Positions 43,674 through 55,648 of a DNA stretch of 64,000 nt are shown in pieces. Below the pieces are notes generated by a model that did no database searches, was not told where the DNA came from, and worked only from the letters and a program-made list of their open reading frames with translations. Source of the stretch: Paramyrothecium sp. XJ0827 (taxonomy: Eukaryota > Ascomycota > Sordariomycetes > Hypocreales > Stachybotryaceae); assembly GCA_020881915.1 (NCBI GenBank), contig JAJFPB010000006.1, forward strand, positions 2,356,001 through 2,420,000. The letters run 5' to 3'. Made by a program: the position numbers and the translations under genes. Numbering within the stretch: the stretch's first letter is position 1; the number at the start of each line of letters is the position of its first letter.

Positions 43674-45795
43674 TGAGGCAAGATTTCTTTGCGGCCTTGC
43701 ATGAGATTTTCCACAGATCTATTGTTCTTGGCAAAATTTGGGAGTTGTCTTGTTTGGGATATCTAACGGTGTGATAGAGAAGACTGGATTATTGTTGAGA
43801 TGAATTAATTGGGTATGAGTTCTCACTGAAGGTAAGTCATCTGTTAACCATGTCCAGGGAAGGATAATTGCTACGGGAAGTTTGGGCAAGCAAATTGAGA
43901 TATTAGCCTCATAGGAAGGAATCTAAAATGTATCTTCTGAGAGGAGATAACATGTGCATATTTTGACATTTGCCCGTAATCAACTTGCTTGAACCATAAG
44001 TTTATGAGCTGCATATGCTTCTAGTACTTGATGGACCTCCTTTGCAAGCCAACAATTATGTCCTCGGCTTCTTGGATTGCCCGTTGGCTGGTGTGTGTCC
44101 CATTGAATCTTACACATTCCCCAACAACGCAGCCCAAAATTCTTTCAGCCATGTGGCCTGCGTCAGAGCCCGACTTCCCCGATGAAAGCAGACTTCTTAT
44201 TGTACTTCCCCCATAAGGTAGGAATGCGATGCACCAGCGGTAAGAAATGCCTGCACCATTTTATGCTCAGACAAGGGAATGTTTAGATCCGCAATGTCTA
44301 GAATCCTGCATTAACTGGCAATTTTGCATCTCCGCGAAGATGTGGATCCCAACCCGGCCCCGAAAACTCCAAGCGAGCCACGACATCTCTCAAGCTAGCC
44401 CCATTGACCTTCATGGTATTCTGTGCCTCACGTAGGATGTTCCACAGCTGCCGAACCCAGACGGAACACTTGGCAGGATATCGCTCCAGATAAAGCCCAG
44501 GTGTTAGACACCGCTCTCGTCCTTGTGACGGCCAAACGTGCCTTCCAAGGTTCCCTGGCTGAACGAGCCGAAGACGGCACCCAAATTCGTCCATTCATGT
44601 GGTATGTTGGCGTTGACGAGTACGGTCATTGGGAGGATGCAACCAATGCACTGGATTCCTCAAATACTTCCATTGCAATGCCAACATGATGTTCCTCATG
44701 ATGGAAGATCCAAAAGATGATGTGGCAGATATTGAAACTTGGCTATAATCGGGTGTTATTTGGCAGAACTTTATAGCTATGATTATGGAGGGTTTTGTCC
44801 CAAGTACCTTCGCTTTATTCAAACACCCGAATTAATGCTCTTTCTGAAGTACATACTTTTTTGAGTCTGTTAAAAACCAGCGTTTATCAAGCTCGTAACT
44901 GCAGTGAACCTTGAACCAAGACCAGTGCCTGTTTCCAATTTGAAAATGCAATGCTCTGAACAGAGGTTGGCTTCAATGTCTTGCAAGCCTGATTCCATTA
45001 TTGTCGTTGAGAGACGTTTCTGGGCGGATGACGTGTTGGCGTTCAGCCTGCGAATGGAACTTAGGTGTGCCAGATCGAAAAAGCATGCCTCTATCATGAA
45101 TTACTCACGCCAAGATGACAAACTCTATGAATTTGTTGAAAAATGGATCATTTGGTTTCAAAGACTCCTGAAAAGTGGAAAAGTAAGAGAAATCTATTTC
45201 ATTTCTTCGTCTCCGAAATAGGATAAAATGGGTGCATGTCGATCGATAATTCGTTATTTCAGGCTGAAGTATTTTGCAGCTTGTTGTCTACTTAGCCAAG
45301 GAAGGGGACGGGGCGACCCAACGTAGAATCCTCGCCGTCTTCAAATCGCCTTGAAGACGACTGTTCGATGCATTCAGGCTATGGATGTACTCCAGACCTC
45401 TCTTGCATTGCTCTTCGACCCACTGCCACCTCCCACGCTTGGGGTTAACGTCACTGTCTCGTTCAATTGCTGTTATTACGTCTGACGCGTTTCCTTTGGG
45501 GGTTTTTGCTAGGTATGGAGATGGCAGCATCTGATCAAAGCTCGAGTTGCGAAATCACCATTTGAAATCAAGTTCGTTCGTCGTGAAGAAGTCAATCCAT
45601 AAAGACCCGCGTCAAGCTTGTTTATATCTGTCTAATTGCTTCAGTCTCCTCCTTTTTGTTTCATAATCGTGTTTTGGTCTTTCTTTTAGCGTCCTATTAG
45701 GTTGGTATCTTTCTCATGCCCTCCGGTTGTGCGAGTTGTGACCATTGCAAGCAGTATGGCTGATCTGCCTTTCAACAGAGGTATTCCACTTCTTC
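43674..45795. other. intergenic with unassigned short ORFs
   Basis: About 2.1 kb. ORFs at 44423-44689 (plus), 44594-44298 (minus), 44904-45221 (plus) and 45530-45288 (minus) are 75-105 codons long. None shows family motifs, good start context or splice partners. They could be decayed genes. I do not call any of them. Confidence 0.4.
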
Positions 45796-47804
45796 TCAAC
45801 CGAAGAGACGTCTCGGGGAAGAAGGCTTCCCAACAGGCGGCTTTCCGACAGGTGGTTTGCCAACAGGTGGTATACTAACGGGCGGCTTGGCGACAGGAGG
45901 CTTGACGACAGGTGGTTTGACGACAGGTGGTTTGGTGACGGGAGGCTTAAGGACAGGAGGGTTGGCGACCGGGGGTTTGCCGACAGGTGGTTTACCGACA
46001 GGGGGCTTCGTCACAGGAGGCTTGGTGACTGGTGGCTTGGTGACCGGAGGTTTGGTGACCGGGGGCTTGGCAACCGGGGGCTTGGTAACCGGGGGCTTGG
46101 TAACTGGTGGCTTTCCGACTGGAGGCTTGCCCACAGGTGGCTTGCCAGCGCCATCTTTAAGTGACTTTTGAAAGGCTGCGAGGTTTTTCGTAGAAAATTC
46201 TTTTGCCTTGGTAGCCAAGACTTGAGCCTTGTCTCCACGCATCTTTCGAGGCTTAGCCGTGGAGGCACGGCGGTCGACTGTCCTAGCAGAAGGGGGGCTG
46301 AGGTGAATACCAACGGGAGTGGAAGATGCTTCATCATAGTCGCTGTTGTCTCCAGACCTCTTTCCCAGGGGAACGAATCCCAAGTTCTGGCCAACTCCGG
46401 TGGACCAGTCGTTCTTGTTCAAGTAGATAGCTGGTAGTTTCGAGTTAGCTACATTCAAAAGCGGATGGCGCACGAAATACCCGTCACAAAAAGAGAGAAT
46501 GAATCTGCAAAGAGTCAGTAAGTGAGGCTTTGGCCGGCATATTTAAAAATGAACTTACCAGAGTTGGTAGCGGCCTTCTTGGGGTCCTGCTGAGCGAGTT
46601 GACGGATGGCTTGCCACTGGTAGGCCGGGGTTCGGTCCATCAAGCACTGATCGACTATTCTGAAGTCAGCACCTATGTCAAACCTCTAATTCGATTGACT
46701 TTACCGAGGCTGGCTCCGCCCATAATGTTCCGCGCATGGGTAAACTCGTGGATGAGCGTGGCCGGCAGGTATCCCCAGAGATGGTCCATCTGGTAACGGT
46801 TGGCGAGGAGTGGCTGGCTGTTATGGTACAAGTTGACGTTATCGTTGTTGAGGTACCTCTGAGTCCAGGCCGGAAGGTGGGCTCCGCAGAGCACAATGAC
46901 ACTTTCTCCCAGGAATGGGGGCGAGTTTGGCTGGTAGGTGTACGCCTTTGTGCCTGAACTCTGATCACAAGTGGTCAGAGCCACCTGGTCAAATACTGGG
47001 TTTTGCTGAGTCCATCTGCGACCATCATACTGTGTTCCAGCGTTTCCTATTTGTTTCATCTATTTAGTCTTGATATCCTCAAAGCATTTCAATCAGAAAA
47101 TCAACGCACCTGTGGGCCAAAGGAAGCCGTCGTGGCACCAGCTAGACAAATTAGCTCATGGTTCATGAATCGGACCGGAAAGTCATTACATTTCAACATT
47201 GTATGCACCAGGGTTCTGCAGAGCTCTTTGGATGAGTTGTGCAGTGCCTGATAGCTACGTTAGCTCCCAATGTGTTTGGAATGATCAGCAAGAAATCATA
47301 CCGATAAGTCCCTGCAGTCGGGCAATGGAAGCAGCATTCTTGTTTCTGGCAGCCACAGTCTTCTCGTCAAAGTACAGCTGACCAAAGAACGCTTCATAGG
47401 TCTGGAACACAGTCCTGTCTGCAATGTTCATCGAAACCTTGCTCGGGACAGGATTCGAGTTCATATGAGCCAGGAGGGTTTGGAAGCGTGGAATGGCGAA
47501 ATTGATCTGCATTTGGGTCAGAGAGCTTGGATTATAAATTTATAGCCGACTGAGCCGTGATGAATCTTACGATGTCGAGCGCTTCGTCCTTAGCCCAGTC
47601 AACCGCAACCGCCCAGTCTCCGGAGCAGGCACCGGTTAGGGCGACGGCACGTTTCCCAAGGGAGTTTTGAGGCGCGTCCCCAAGGGACGAAAAGCTGTCA
47701 GCGTCCCTTGGTATACTGACCGGCGTGGACAGTATGCCCGGAAGGCACGACAAGACGACAGCCGCGCCATAGCAGGCGGACTTGAGGATGGAGTTTTTCC
47801 GCAT
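45796..47804 (-). CDS. secreted zinc metalloprotease (deuterolysin/M35-like) with PPV-pentapeptide tail
   Basis: Eight exons encode 541 aa: 47804-47571, 47506-47302, 47247-47190, 47141-47110, 47046-46705, 46654-46559, 46504-46481, 46430-45796. All junctions keep frame. Residues 1-~30 form a signal peptide (ILKSACYGAAVVLSCLPG). A propeptide may end at a Kex2-like LGKR (~50). The catalytic part contains the HExxH zinc site IHEFTHARN (His276, Glu277, His280). Downstream, NSDSFSLFVTAIYL may supply the Asp third ligand, as in aspzincins. Cys residues (TGACSGDW, WCHDGF, TTCDQ, VLCGAH, DQCLMD) fit extracellular disulfides. The last ~110 residues are 21 near-identical KPPVx units (x = G, T, A, V, S, L), then a basic end. 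Such a Pro/Lys tail could bind cell wall or lectin-like surfaces. The three-residue-scale microexons (32 and 24 nt) make prediction difficult, so the model rests on the reading frame. Confidence 0.85.
45834..46149. repeat. 15-bp tandem repeat (about 21 units) coding for PPVxK
   Basis: On the plus strand, units follow GGTGGTTTGCCGACA-like patterns of 15 bp, 21 in a row with third-position and codon-4/5 changes. They lie fully inside the metalloprotease last exon and keep its frame. Unit variants cluster in blocks (T-T-A-T-T-T-T, then G-G-A), suggesting slippage or unequal crossover by small groups of units. Copy number is likely variable between strains. Confidence 0.9.
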
Positions 47805-48546
47805 TTCGTTTCCTTTCAACTTGAACCGCGCAAGTTGAGAAAGAGGTGTAAAGAGCGTGGAGAATGTAAAATATGAAGAGAATTATCAACTGTAAGAATG
47901 AAGAAAGTAAATGAGTGTGTGAAATGAACCGTGTAAAATGCGAGAAAATGAAGGACAGAAGGAAAAGAAAGAAAGACAAAAAGGAAAAACAACGTAAAGA
48001 ATGAAACTTTCTGGATGAAAACTGAACTGACAACAAAAGAGCTTGAGGACAAGACTCAACGACTAGCATATATAGATGATTTCGCCATGCCAAGTGCATG
48101 CCGGGTGAGCGCAATGTTGCCAATGTGCTAAAATTGATATGCCAAGATCGTCTGATGTCGACCCGGTGTATCCATTCTGGAATCTTTTTTTGGTGTGCCC
48201 CAGGGGTTGCCGTAGGTGCCAAGGACATGGCTCTGTCTCCGTGGTCTCAGGTCCCCCTGGCCACCCCTGGTATCGTGAACCTGTTGTATTCCGGATGTGA
48301 GCATTATGTGGGGGATTCTGACGAGCCAAGTGTAATTTGGCTATTTATAAACTGCCAGAGCACTGGAAATGCTCAAAAAGGTTAGGCAGCTAGTGTTTTC
48401 TCAACCTTGATTGGACCCATTCCATGTCCATAAAAACGCCAAGGGGATGCCGGTAGCCGAACTCGTGGTCGGATAGGCAATCTCAAGGCTTCTCCCTTAC
48501 ACGCATTCCCATTGCCATCATCACCACTAGAGCCACAACCATCACC
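47805..48546. promoter_or_regulatory. divergent promoter region, metalloprotease and ABM-module gene
   Basis: 742 bp between two opposite start codons. From 47850 to 48020 the plus strand is very A/G-rich (a C/T-rich leader for the minus-strand protease gene). A TATA-like CTATATATGC (minus strand, 48068-48077) is about 265 bp from the protease ATG. It may serve as its core promoter. No ORF is supported. Confidence 0.45.
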
Positions 48547-50487
48547 ATGTCGAACCACGAGGAGTCAATGCGGCATGCGCGAGAGTCGCAGCTTCAACGT
48601 CTAGAAGAATGGCGACGCCATGCGCCCCCACGCTTCGGCCCTGCCGTCAACGGCGTGCTTTGGAACCGAATTGAACCAGAAACACTTGAAGACCCGCAGA
48701 CACCAATTCTCAGTCTCCTCGAGTTCCCTCTGAAGCCCGGAGTCGACATTCTCGATGACTCTGGGCCGTTTCGAAAGCTCTGTGACTCTATTTTGCATTA
48801 CATCAAAACCATTCCTGGCTGCTCTGCTGTCCAGTGGGGCTTGACTGTTGACAAGCTCCCAACCACCTTGGTATGCATAATTCACTGGGAAGACACTCTC
48901 GCTTGGCACAAGTTCCAGTATTCGATTGGCTTCAGTCCTCTCATCGGGCTACTTGAAGGGAGTGCTTCGAACCGCTGCGCGAAACTAAGCGCATCTATCC
49001 CACTAGGCCACAGCGATGCCCGAGACGGAGCCACTGTGGTTGATGTTGTGTCGATTGTCTATGACGCCGAGGAAGCTTCGTCGACCGAGCGTCGTTCTTC
49101 CCTTGAAGAGAGCTGGCAAACACTTGTAAGTTCGGATACTAGTGGTATTGGCGGTCTTCGACACTCCTATGGGGCATGGCTCGAGAACAATGCCTCGTTG
49201 TTCGTCAATCCAACGGAAGCTCAAGCTGGCCCTGCGAGCAAGTCGACTGTTTTCACGGCTTTTCTTGCCTGGGACAAAGCGCAATACGACAATAAACGTA
49301 TTGTCAATCTATGCCAAAGCTTTCAAGTTTCATTACTGTCTCGCAACATCAGGCCAACCATTTCAAGAAAAGCGGTTCAGCTCGTCGACCAAGTCGAACC
49401 AGAAGTTCGTCATCAGCCCCAACAACAAACAGCGTCGCCAACCAGCCTAGTTTCCATACTTGACGGGGGCTTCTCGCGGCAGTGCAGCACCAATCTCTTC
49501 ACCCTCAGCGAGCAGGCACGCCAAGACGTCGCCCGCAGCATCACCGATGCAGGTGCACGCACACGACTATTTCCAGCTCCACGCGGGTCAATCATACCCC
49601 AAGGCGAGCTGCATGAGGGGGGCATGACCGTAACACCAGAATGGCGTAGCCAATGGGGACCTTTGCATGGATACCATCTGGTGGACGTCGTTTGGCTCAG
49701 ACTAAAACGCAGCGACGTGAGGGCTAAGAACCCTCGCATATACAGCCAACTCTTCAACCAGATCAACAACGAGATCAGCGTCCTGCCAGGCTTCGTCAAA
49801 GCCTTCTGGGCACATGACGTCGAGGACAAAGCAACGCTTGTCATATTAACTGGTTAGAAAACAACGGTACAGTAATGAGAATCCAGCTAACTCTACTAGT
49901 TTGGGACGATCATGATGCGCGAACAGCCGCTTTGCACGACTATCGTCGAATCTTGGACGATCTCGCAGCATCTTCGGTCCACCTGGCGGGCCCGTTGAGG
50001 CACCAGGCTTTTCCAATGGCCCGAAGCCCTATAAACAATCTGTGGCTCGATTCATCCAAGTATCTTGAGTTGATTACCTTCCACGTCCCCGACGGTGCGC
50101 TTGAACGCCAATCATTCGAGTGTGCCTATGCCGCCTTCACTTGGTTCGTAATCCTTTTTATTACTACAGGTGGTCAACAAGTTTCGACTAACGCCTCCTG
50201 GCCTTGGCAGGATGACGGAGCCTTCGCAACAAGCAGGGGTCCCTACCGCCTGTAGAGCAATGGATGCAGGGGGCTGGCAGCCTGTTGATGGTGCAGAGGA
50301 CTTGGGCTCTCAGACTTTCACTGGTTTACTGACTTGGGAAGACCCTGCCGCAAGGCAAGAGTGGTATGGAGAACTTTCCAAGCTCTCGTCTACATCTTAT
50401 GAGCTGTTTGGGCATAAGCTAGATACCCTGAACATATTTGCTTCAGGAGGAGTTACGGCTTGTTTACTAGTGTTGCAGGGACATTGA
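48547..50487 (+). CDS. multi-module dimeric alpha/beta-barrel (ABM-like) protein
   Basis: Exons 48547-49852, 49900-50143 and 50211-50487 encode 608 aa. The second intron (67 bp, GTTCGT, branch GACTAAC, acceptor TTGGCAG) restores frame; a nearer CTACAG would leave only 22 bp. At least three ABM-like modules are suggested by repeated blocks: ILSLLEFPLKPG, TIPGCSAVQWGL and HWEDTLAWHKFQYS; later VDVVWLRLKR, VLPGFVKAFWAHD, LVILTVWDDHDARTAALHDY; and finally LELITFHVPD, WQPVDGA, FTGLLTWEDPAARQEWYGEL. ABM-fold proteins include heme-cleaving monooxygenases and cofactor-free oxygenases. Fungal multi-module forms are unassigned. There is no signal peptide or membrane helix. The gene shares a promoter with the metalloprotease. 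Confidence 0.78.
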
Positions 50488-51502
50488 AGTTACTTTCTTT
50501 TATTCACAGAAAAACATCTTGAAGCCATTTTCGCTCGCATCATCATGCCCATCGCCGTGGATACAGGGTACAAGGTATTAAATAAAAAGTCGTTGATGCA
50601 CAAGACGACTATCATTGACATGATGCCAGGCTTTGATCTAGGCTCGGCAGACAAACTGTACCGACAATGAGATGAGATAAATCAGCAGGTGGTTTGGGCT
50701 TGTGACTTGACTCTTTTTCAGTCTTACCATGAAGGCTGTGAGATGGAAGGGCTTAAACGATTAATAAATCACTGAAGCAGAAGCTTACAAATTAGTGATC
50801 TTCTGCCGCACTCTGCTGAACATAAGAATCGTGTCACACACATGTCGCGCTGAACAAGGGTATGGTCTGCCTCGCCGCAGAAACACCCAAAACACAACCG
50901 GTTGCCGGGGGGTTCAGCTTTGTCTGTCGTGGCTGGTCTGCGAAACTATTCCCCACACCCTAATTTGAACTTGAGTCCAAGCTATGTTTGACAGTTTCAA
51001 TTTCGCTTGAAACGTAACTTCAATCTTCGAAACTTATCCGAGTTTGCGAAATTATGACTTGGGACGACAGGGTAGGTGAATAAAGTGACCGATTGCAATT
51101 CCCACTTTGGCTCACAGTGCGGTAATTGTTCGAAGTTGGGGCCTTGGTGGCTAAGCCTCAAATATTTCGCCACGGCAGGATGCTCAGGCCAGGAAGGATT
51201 CTCGTCTCAAAGCTTTATCCCGATAGATGACACATCGGGCAGGTATCTGACTGCGGCTCAGCCGCCCCATTACACGGCTTCACGTGCACTTGAGCCCCAA
51301 TCCTGGGTCCTGTAAGCAGACTGAAGCCCGCAGACAACTTGCTCTCCATCTACAAATAACGATGTGCGTCCTAAAACTGCACGAAATGTGGTTTCAGGTT
51401 GGGCCGTAGTAGCCAAAGCTGCACCTCAAACACCATCATACTTGGGTCGGAACTGGCCTCGTCTAATATCCCAATAATCGACTCCACCCTTTCCACGGAA
51501 AC
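50488..51502. other. intergenic
   Basis: About 1 kb between two plus-strand genes. No supportable ORF (the longest is 79 codons, no features). I see nothing else in it. Confidence 0.45.
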
Positions 51503-52762
51503 ATGTCAGGACTCGAGGTTGTCGGCATCGTTCTCGGCGCTACCGCGTTCGCCGGGCAGATGATGCACATGTGGAGGAAGAGAAAAGCCTACAAAGAATC
51601 GCCCTTCACCGAGAAGGGCCCAGCGGCATCTCCGCTGCAAGTGACCGAAAGCGTCGCCACGTCAAGGTCGTATCAAGGCGACGGCACGGTGGTCGTCAGC
51701 GAACGTCGTCGCTCGAGGGTGCTACGGAAATCCAACGACCAAGCCATCCAGGCGGGCTTCCAGCAGATGGGCAACATGGGTGTGGCGACGCTCAACTTTG
51801 CCCAGCAAATGCATTCGCAACACACAGAAGACCAGGCCATGATGCGAAAGTCCTATGATGAGGTCAACAAGACGGTGTTCCAGGAGATGGGAAAGCTGCT
51901 CTGGGCGATGCTCCATGACTCTCGGCAGTTGCAATCGCAGTACAGAGCAGACCAGAGGAGAACCACTCAGGCCATCATTTTCATGACGATAATGGCTGGC
52001 CTTCTGCTGTATCTCCTGGGATACTATCATGCCCAAGCTTCCTTGCTGGTCTCCCGGCAAAGCTGGCAACTCTGGCCCCGAGCTGGTTTGGCCCGCTCTT
52101 CCGCAGAAAGGGTCAGCCCAACACTGTTTGCCGGACTTGTTTCGCTCTTTACCGCCACAATCAGAGGATATTTCCTCATACCTGTCATGCTCCCGTTCGC
52201 TGGCTTGACTAGCATTCTTGAGATCCTCAGATCGTGTCTGGAGTATGTGGTGTCTTCAGCTACCGGCATCTACAGCTCCATGACACATTTGATCTCGTCC
52301 GCGGTCGCCTCTCAGCAACTTGATCCCAGCTACAGCAGCCTCGCTGTCGCTCTGGCCGTCATCGTCAAGATGGCTATTTGGACGGCCGTATCCGTCAGCC
52401 TCTGGCCTGCAAAGTTCATTTTCCAATTCCTGTCGACGCTGCTGCGGGTTTTCCACATCCCCCCTCTTGTGGTCCACATTTTGCTGTGCCTTCTCGGGTC
52501 GCCGTTTATTGTAGAAGCCGCACGCCGCACCGCTGAGATGGCGAAGGGTTCACCGTCACGTTGTGATAGAATAAGACGATTCGATAGCGAGCTGGGCCTC
52601 TTTTTGATGCTCAGTAGCTTCGGTACATTCTTTTTCCAGTCGATCCTCAACATGGTGGATGGATACCAGGTTGTGGTATCCATTGCAATTTTTCTTTATG
52701 TTGGAGGAATATTGTATGATTCAACCAGATGTAGCAAAAGTCTGTTGATATGTGCCCACTAG
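51503..52762 (+). CDS. multi-pass membrane protein with HeLo-like extreme N terminus
   Basis: An intronless ORF of 419 aa. It begins MSGLEVVGIVLGATAF, which resembles the first 12 residues of fungal HeLo/HeLo-like effector domains (MSGxEVxGxVLG, from memory), but the rest of that domain is absent. Residues ~77-156 hold two copies of a 40-residue amphipathic repeat (FQQMG...FAQQMHSQ / FQEMG...DSRQLQSQ). Hydrophobic segments follow at ~157-177, ~205-245, ~278-305, ~317-337 and ~364-405, i.e. five to seven membrane helices. Loops are basic. No known transporter motif is visible. The N-terminal resemblance is short and could be coincidence. Function unknown. It lies between the GHKL gene and the second NLR. 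Confidence 0.75.
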   Translation: MSGLEVVGIVLGATAFAGQMMHMWRKRKAYKESPFTEKGPAASPLQVTESVATSRSYQGDGTVVVSERRRSRVLRKSNDQAIQAGFQQMGNMGVATLNFAQQMHSQHTEDQAMMRKSYDEVNKTVFQEMGKLLWAMLHDSRQLQSQYRADQRRTTQAIIFMTIMAGLLLYLLGYYHAQASLLVSRQSWQLWPRAGLARSSAERVSPTLFAGLVSLFTATIRGYFLIPVMLPFAGLTSILEILRSCLEYVVSSATGIYSSMTHLISSAVASQQLDPSYSSLAVALAVIVKMAIWTAVSVSLWPAKFIFQFLSTLLRVFHIPPLVVHILLCLLGSPFIVEAARRTAEMAKGSPSRCDRIRRFDSELGLFLMLSSFGTFFFQSILNMVDGYQVVVSIAIFLYVGGILYDSTRCSKSLLICAH

Positions 52763-53217
52763 GGGCAAAGAACTTGACGAATTTCGTGTATGTATATTTT
52801 CTAGAATGAACGTTAGGATGGTCTCAATAACTGAGAAATAAATAGCTTAGAATTAACATAAACATCACCTTATACATAAGCGTATACTCATGGATCATTG
52901 CAAATAGCATTAAATATATCTCACACTATACCGTAGGCCCTTTAGGGAGTTTGAGCTGAAGTGATTAAGTCTGGGACAACTGCGCTGGCAACAATCGGCA
53001 CTCTGCAGTGTCATGCGCTCGGGTTTCCAGCAAGGATTGCTGCGTGGCAGGTTGCAGGGGCTCGGCACGGGATAGGACAAGGCAATGCCTGCTTGAAACT
53101 GAAACCATTGGGCTGTGGCGTCCCCTGTTCAATGGCTCATCCATTTCCCATCATTGTGGAAACAGTGCCCTGAGCGCCCATTCTTAATTTCTCGCCATTA
53201 CACTGCTTCAAATCCCC
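52763..53217. other. intergenic
   Basis: About 450 bp between two plus-strand genes. No ORF with features. AT-rich up to 52920, then GC-richer. Confidence 0.4.
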
Positions 53218-54407
53218 ATGCGTCGTCTGCGCGACCTCCTGGAGAGGAGGAAAACCCCCTCTCCTGCCACGGAACAAGGGACACCCATGCCGAGTTTGGC
53301 GCCAAGATCATGGACTCCAGCTTCATGGAAACCTACGCTCCAAAGGGGCAGCTTCTTCTCCATGCCTCCCGAACTCCGGAAAGCCGTGCTGCTCGCTGCT
53401 TTCGGTAATCAAGTTGTCCACATTGACCTGCGCTTCCGGCCGCCGCTCCCTCTCCATTCTGGCCGCAAGAGAGGCGCACACAGTCAGTACCACGCCGGCA
53501 ACCCTCCCATCGTGCGATCGGCCGCGCCTCTGAAGCGTCGTTCGCAACCAGAAGCTTGGCGGTGGTACAGCTGTGTCTGCCATTGCACATCGCCCAGCAC
53601 TCCTGTCAATGAGTTTATACTGAAAGGGAGAGACACCTGTCTCACGGGAGACAGCTACTGCGACTTGTTCCCCGGCACGATTCCAGAGAAATGCCGGCTT
53701 GGTGCGATGGGTTTCCTCTTATCGAGCAAGCAGAGGTGAGGCATACAGTCTTTCCCCCATACCGAGTGATACTGACCCCTGGCGCCAGTCACAACGAGCT
53801 TCTAAGTGTGCTGTACTCCACCAATATGATCGTGTTCCAGAGCCAACCGCTTATCTATGATTTTCTCCTCCGGCGGAGTCTGCCACATGCGCCTCAACTG
53901 ATTGGGCTAGGCATCGAGTTGGTCAATTTAGTTGCGTTCGATTTGGACCTGGTGCTTTTTGGTAGCTACAAAGACTCCAATGAGGCCGAGCACCGTTCAC
54001 GGTTTCGCCAATTTCTCGAGGGGATGCCTGCCGCCTTTCCGAATCTCAAGCGCCTTTGCATCAATTTCAACAAAGACCTTTATTCTTCCATGCTCGCCCC
54101 GTGGAACAACTCGGCAGAGATCGAAGCCGTGCTGCTGCGGCCTTTGCTGCAGATGTGCAAGAGCTTGGACTCGGTTTCTTGTCATGTTTGCGTCCCCGTG
54201 AAGACTTTTGAACTTGCCCGGAGCATGGCACGCGCTCCAGAGGCCGTGGGCAAGGGTCAATACCAGGCTTGGTACCCTTTCACGGTGGTTCCAGGTCAAG
54301 AGAAGGCTGGCGATGGCTACGCTCTACACTCTGGTCTCTGGGGCGATATTGACTGGTATGAGAATGGTGAACCATTCTCCCGCTTACATGTAGCCATATG
54401 TTTCTAA
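53218..54407 (+). CDS. DUF7730-type fungal protein
   Basis: Exons 53218-53735 and 53789-54407 encode 378 aa; the 53-bp intron has branch CTGAC and acceptor GCGCCAG. The family outline is visible: FFSMPPELRKAVLLAAFG, then LRFRPPLP, CHCTSPS, CRLGAMGFLLSSKQ, and directly after splicing SHNELLSVLYSTNMIVFQS. LVAFDLDLVLF and ALFPNLKRLCI-like PNLKRLCINFNK follow. In the family this is the 'gas-tight' outline of an F-box-like N terminus plus a LRR-like core, here without a clear F-box. These proteins are very numerous in ascomycetes and of unknown function; a role in substrate recognition for ubiquitination is only suggested by analogy. The start has weak support, since the first ~45 residues are low-complexity. 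Confidence 0.72.
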
Positions 54408-55648
54408 ATATGAGCTTGTAGACTCATTGGCTGCGCCTGACTCTTCGTGCTGCTTGACCCCAGCGGCAGGTAAGTTCAGCTCCTCCATGAATTGAGCGCA
54501 ATAGCCTTGATCATTCCTATCAAAGAGTCTTCCTATGTTGTGGAACGATTTGGAAGGGCGAGACGGAAGAGTAGAAAGGGTTTATGAGGTGCTTAGGGCG
54601 CAATGAAGTTTGAAAGTTCCCATAAATTAAGGGGCTCTGAATACAAGTAGCCTCAAATCTTACATCTCAACCGTTTTCTGGTTTGTACGAATGATGCTGT
54701 TGTATTCTACTCGCAGGCCAGAGCCAGTTCGGCAATATTTATACTCGGCCCAGTGCCTGAAACCTAGGAGCTTGGCAAGAGTAACAAGGCCTTTTCCCTT
54801 TAATTATTCATGTCCTATCCCAGTTGTGTTCAGAGCGCCTGGAGTGGGGGGCAGAGCAGAGCAATATAGTATAGCTCATGCGGATAAAATGGGCATTCAA
54901 AACTTGCTCTAAATCCCTTAATTTTCCTCGTTAAACCAGTTTCTTCCTTTGAACCTGACAATGCTCACCAAAGCAGGTCACTAGTGTGTGATTTTTACAA
55001 GACGTTTTCCAAAGTTCGATTACTTTTTCCGACAAGCCCCAATAGCTATTGGAACCTTTTATCTACTGGTGCTGCTACTGCTGTTGCTGCTCAAAAATGA
55101 ATAAAAAATAAATAAAAAGAATCGCAGAACGGTATGAATGTCGAGAATCTGGTGTTTTGACATAGGTAGCCGAGGTGGCGCTGGAAGAAACAGCCCGACC
55201 CAAACCTAACACAAAAGAAACCCTACCCGCACATAACCAGCTAACTCGAGCACCACGTACTGGCCAGCTGGGCGCGCACACGGCTAAGCGGGAAACCATG
55301 TCAGTACCCTCGACAATGGGAGACGGCTCCGACGACGAGGAGCAGGATAGCCCTCTTTCTTTTGTGCGCTGAGGCGCGGATACGCGATTGGAGGTCTTCT
55401 GATAGCAACCAAGCTATGAGTGGTCACTTCAATACGTGCCCATATACTGCGTCTCATCTTCCTTTGTGCTTCTACATCACTCGTTCATTTTCATTTGTAA
55501 TTACGTCTCTCGTGATAGTCTGATCTCCTTTGTAATTTTGTTTTGCTACAGGAAAGACTGAGGTTAGTCTTTTTTCACGTGTCCATATATAGCTGTACAT
55601 GCACATCAATGGTTAGATAGCAGACAACTTCACTTCTATACACACATT
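54408..55648. other. intergenic
   Basis: About 1.2 kb of AT-rich DNA upstream of the 130-bp repeat. Only short ORFs (up to ~75 codons). I see no gene in it. Confidence 0.4.

Noticed and set aside
45834..46149. CRISPR-like array
   Set aside because: Units are contiguous 15-bp repeats without spacers and are in frame in a eukaryotic CDS.
45745..46171. plus-strand ORFs through the 15-bp repeat (TGGL-type repeats)
   Set aside because: They are the reverse reading of the PPV repeats. The minus strand has the intact spliced protease.
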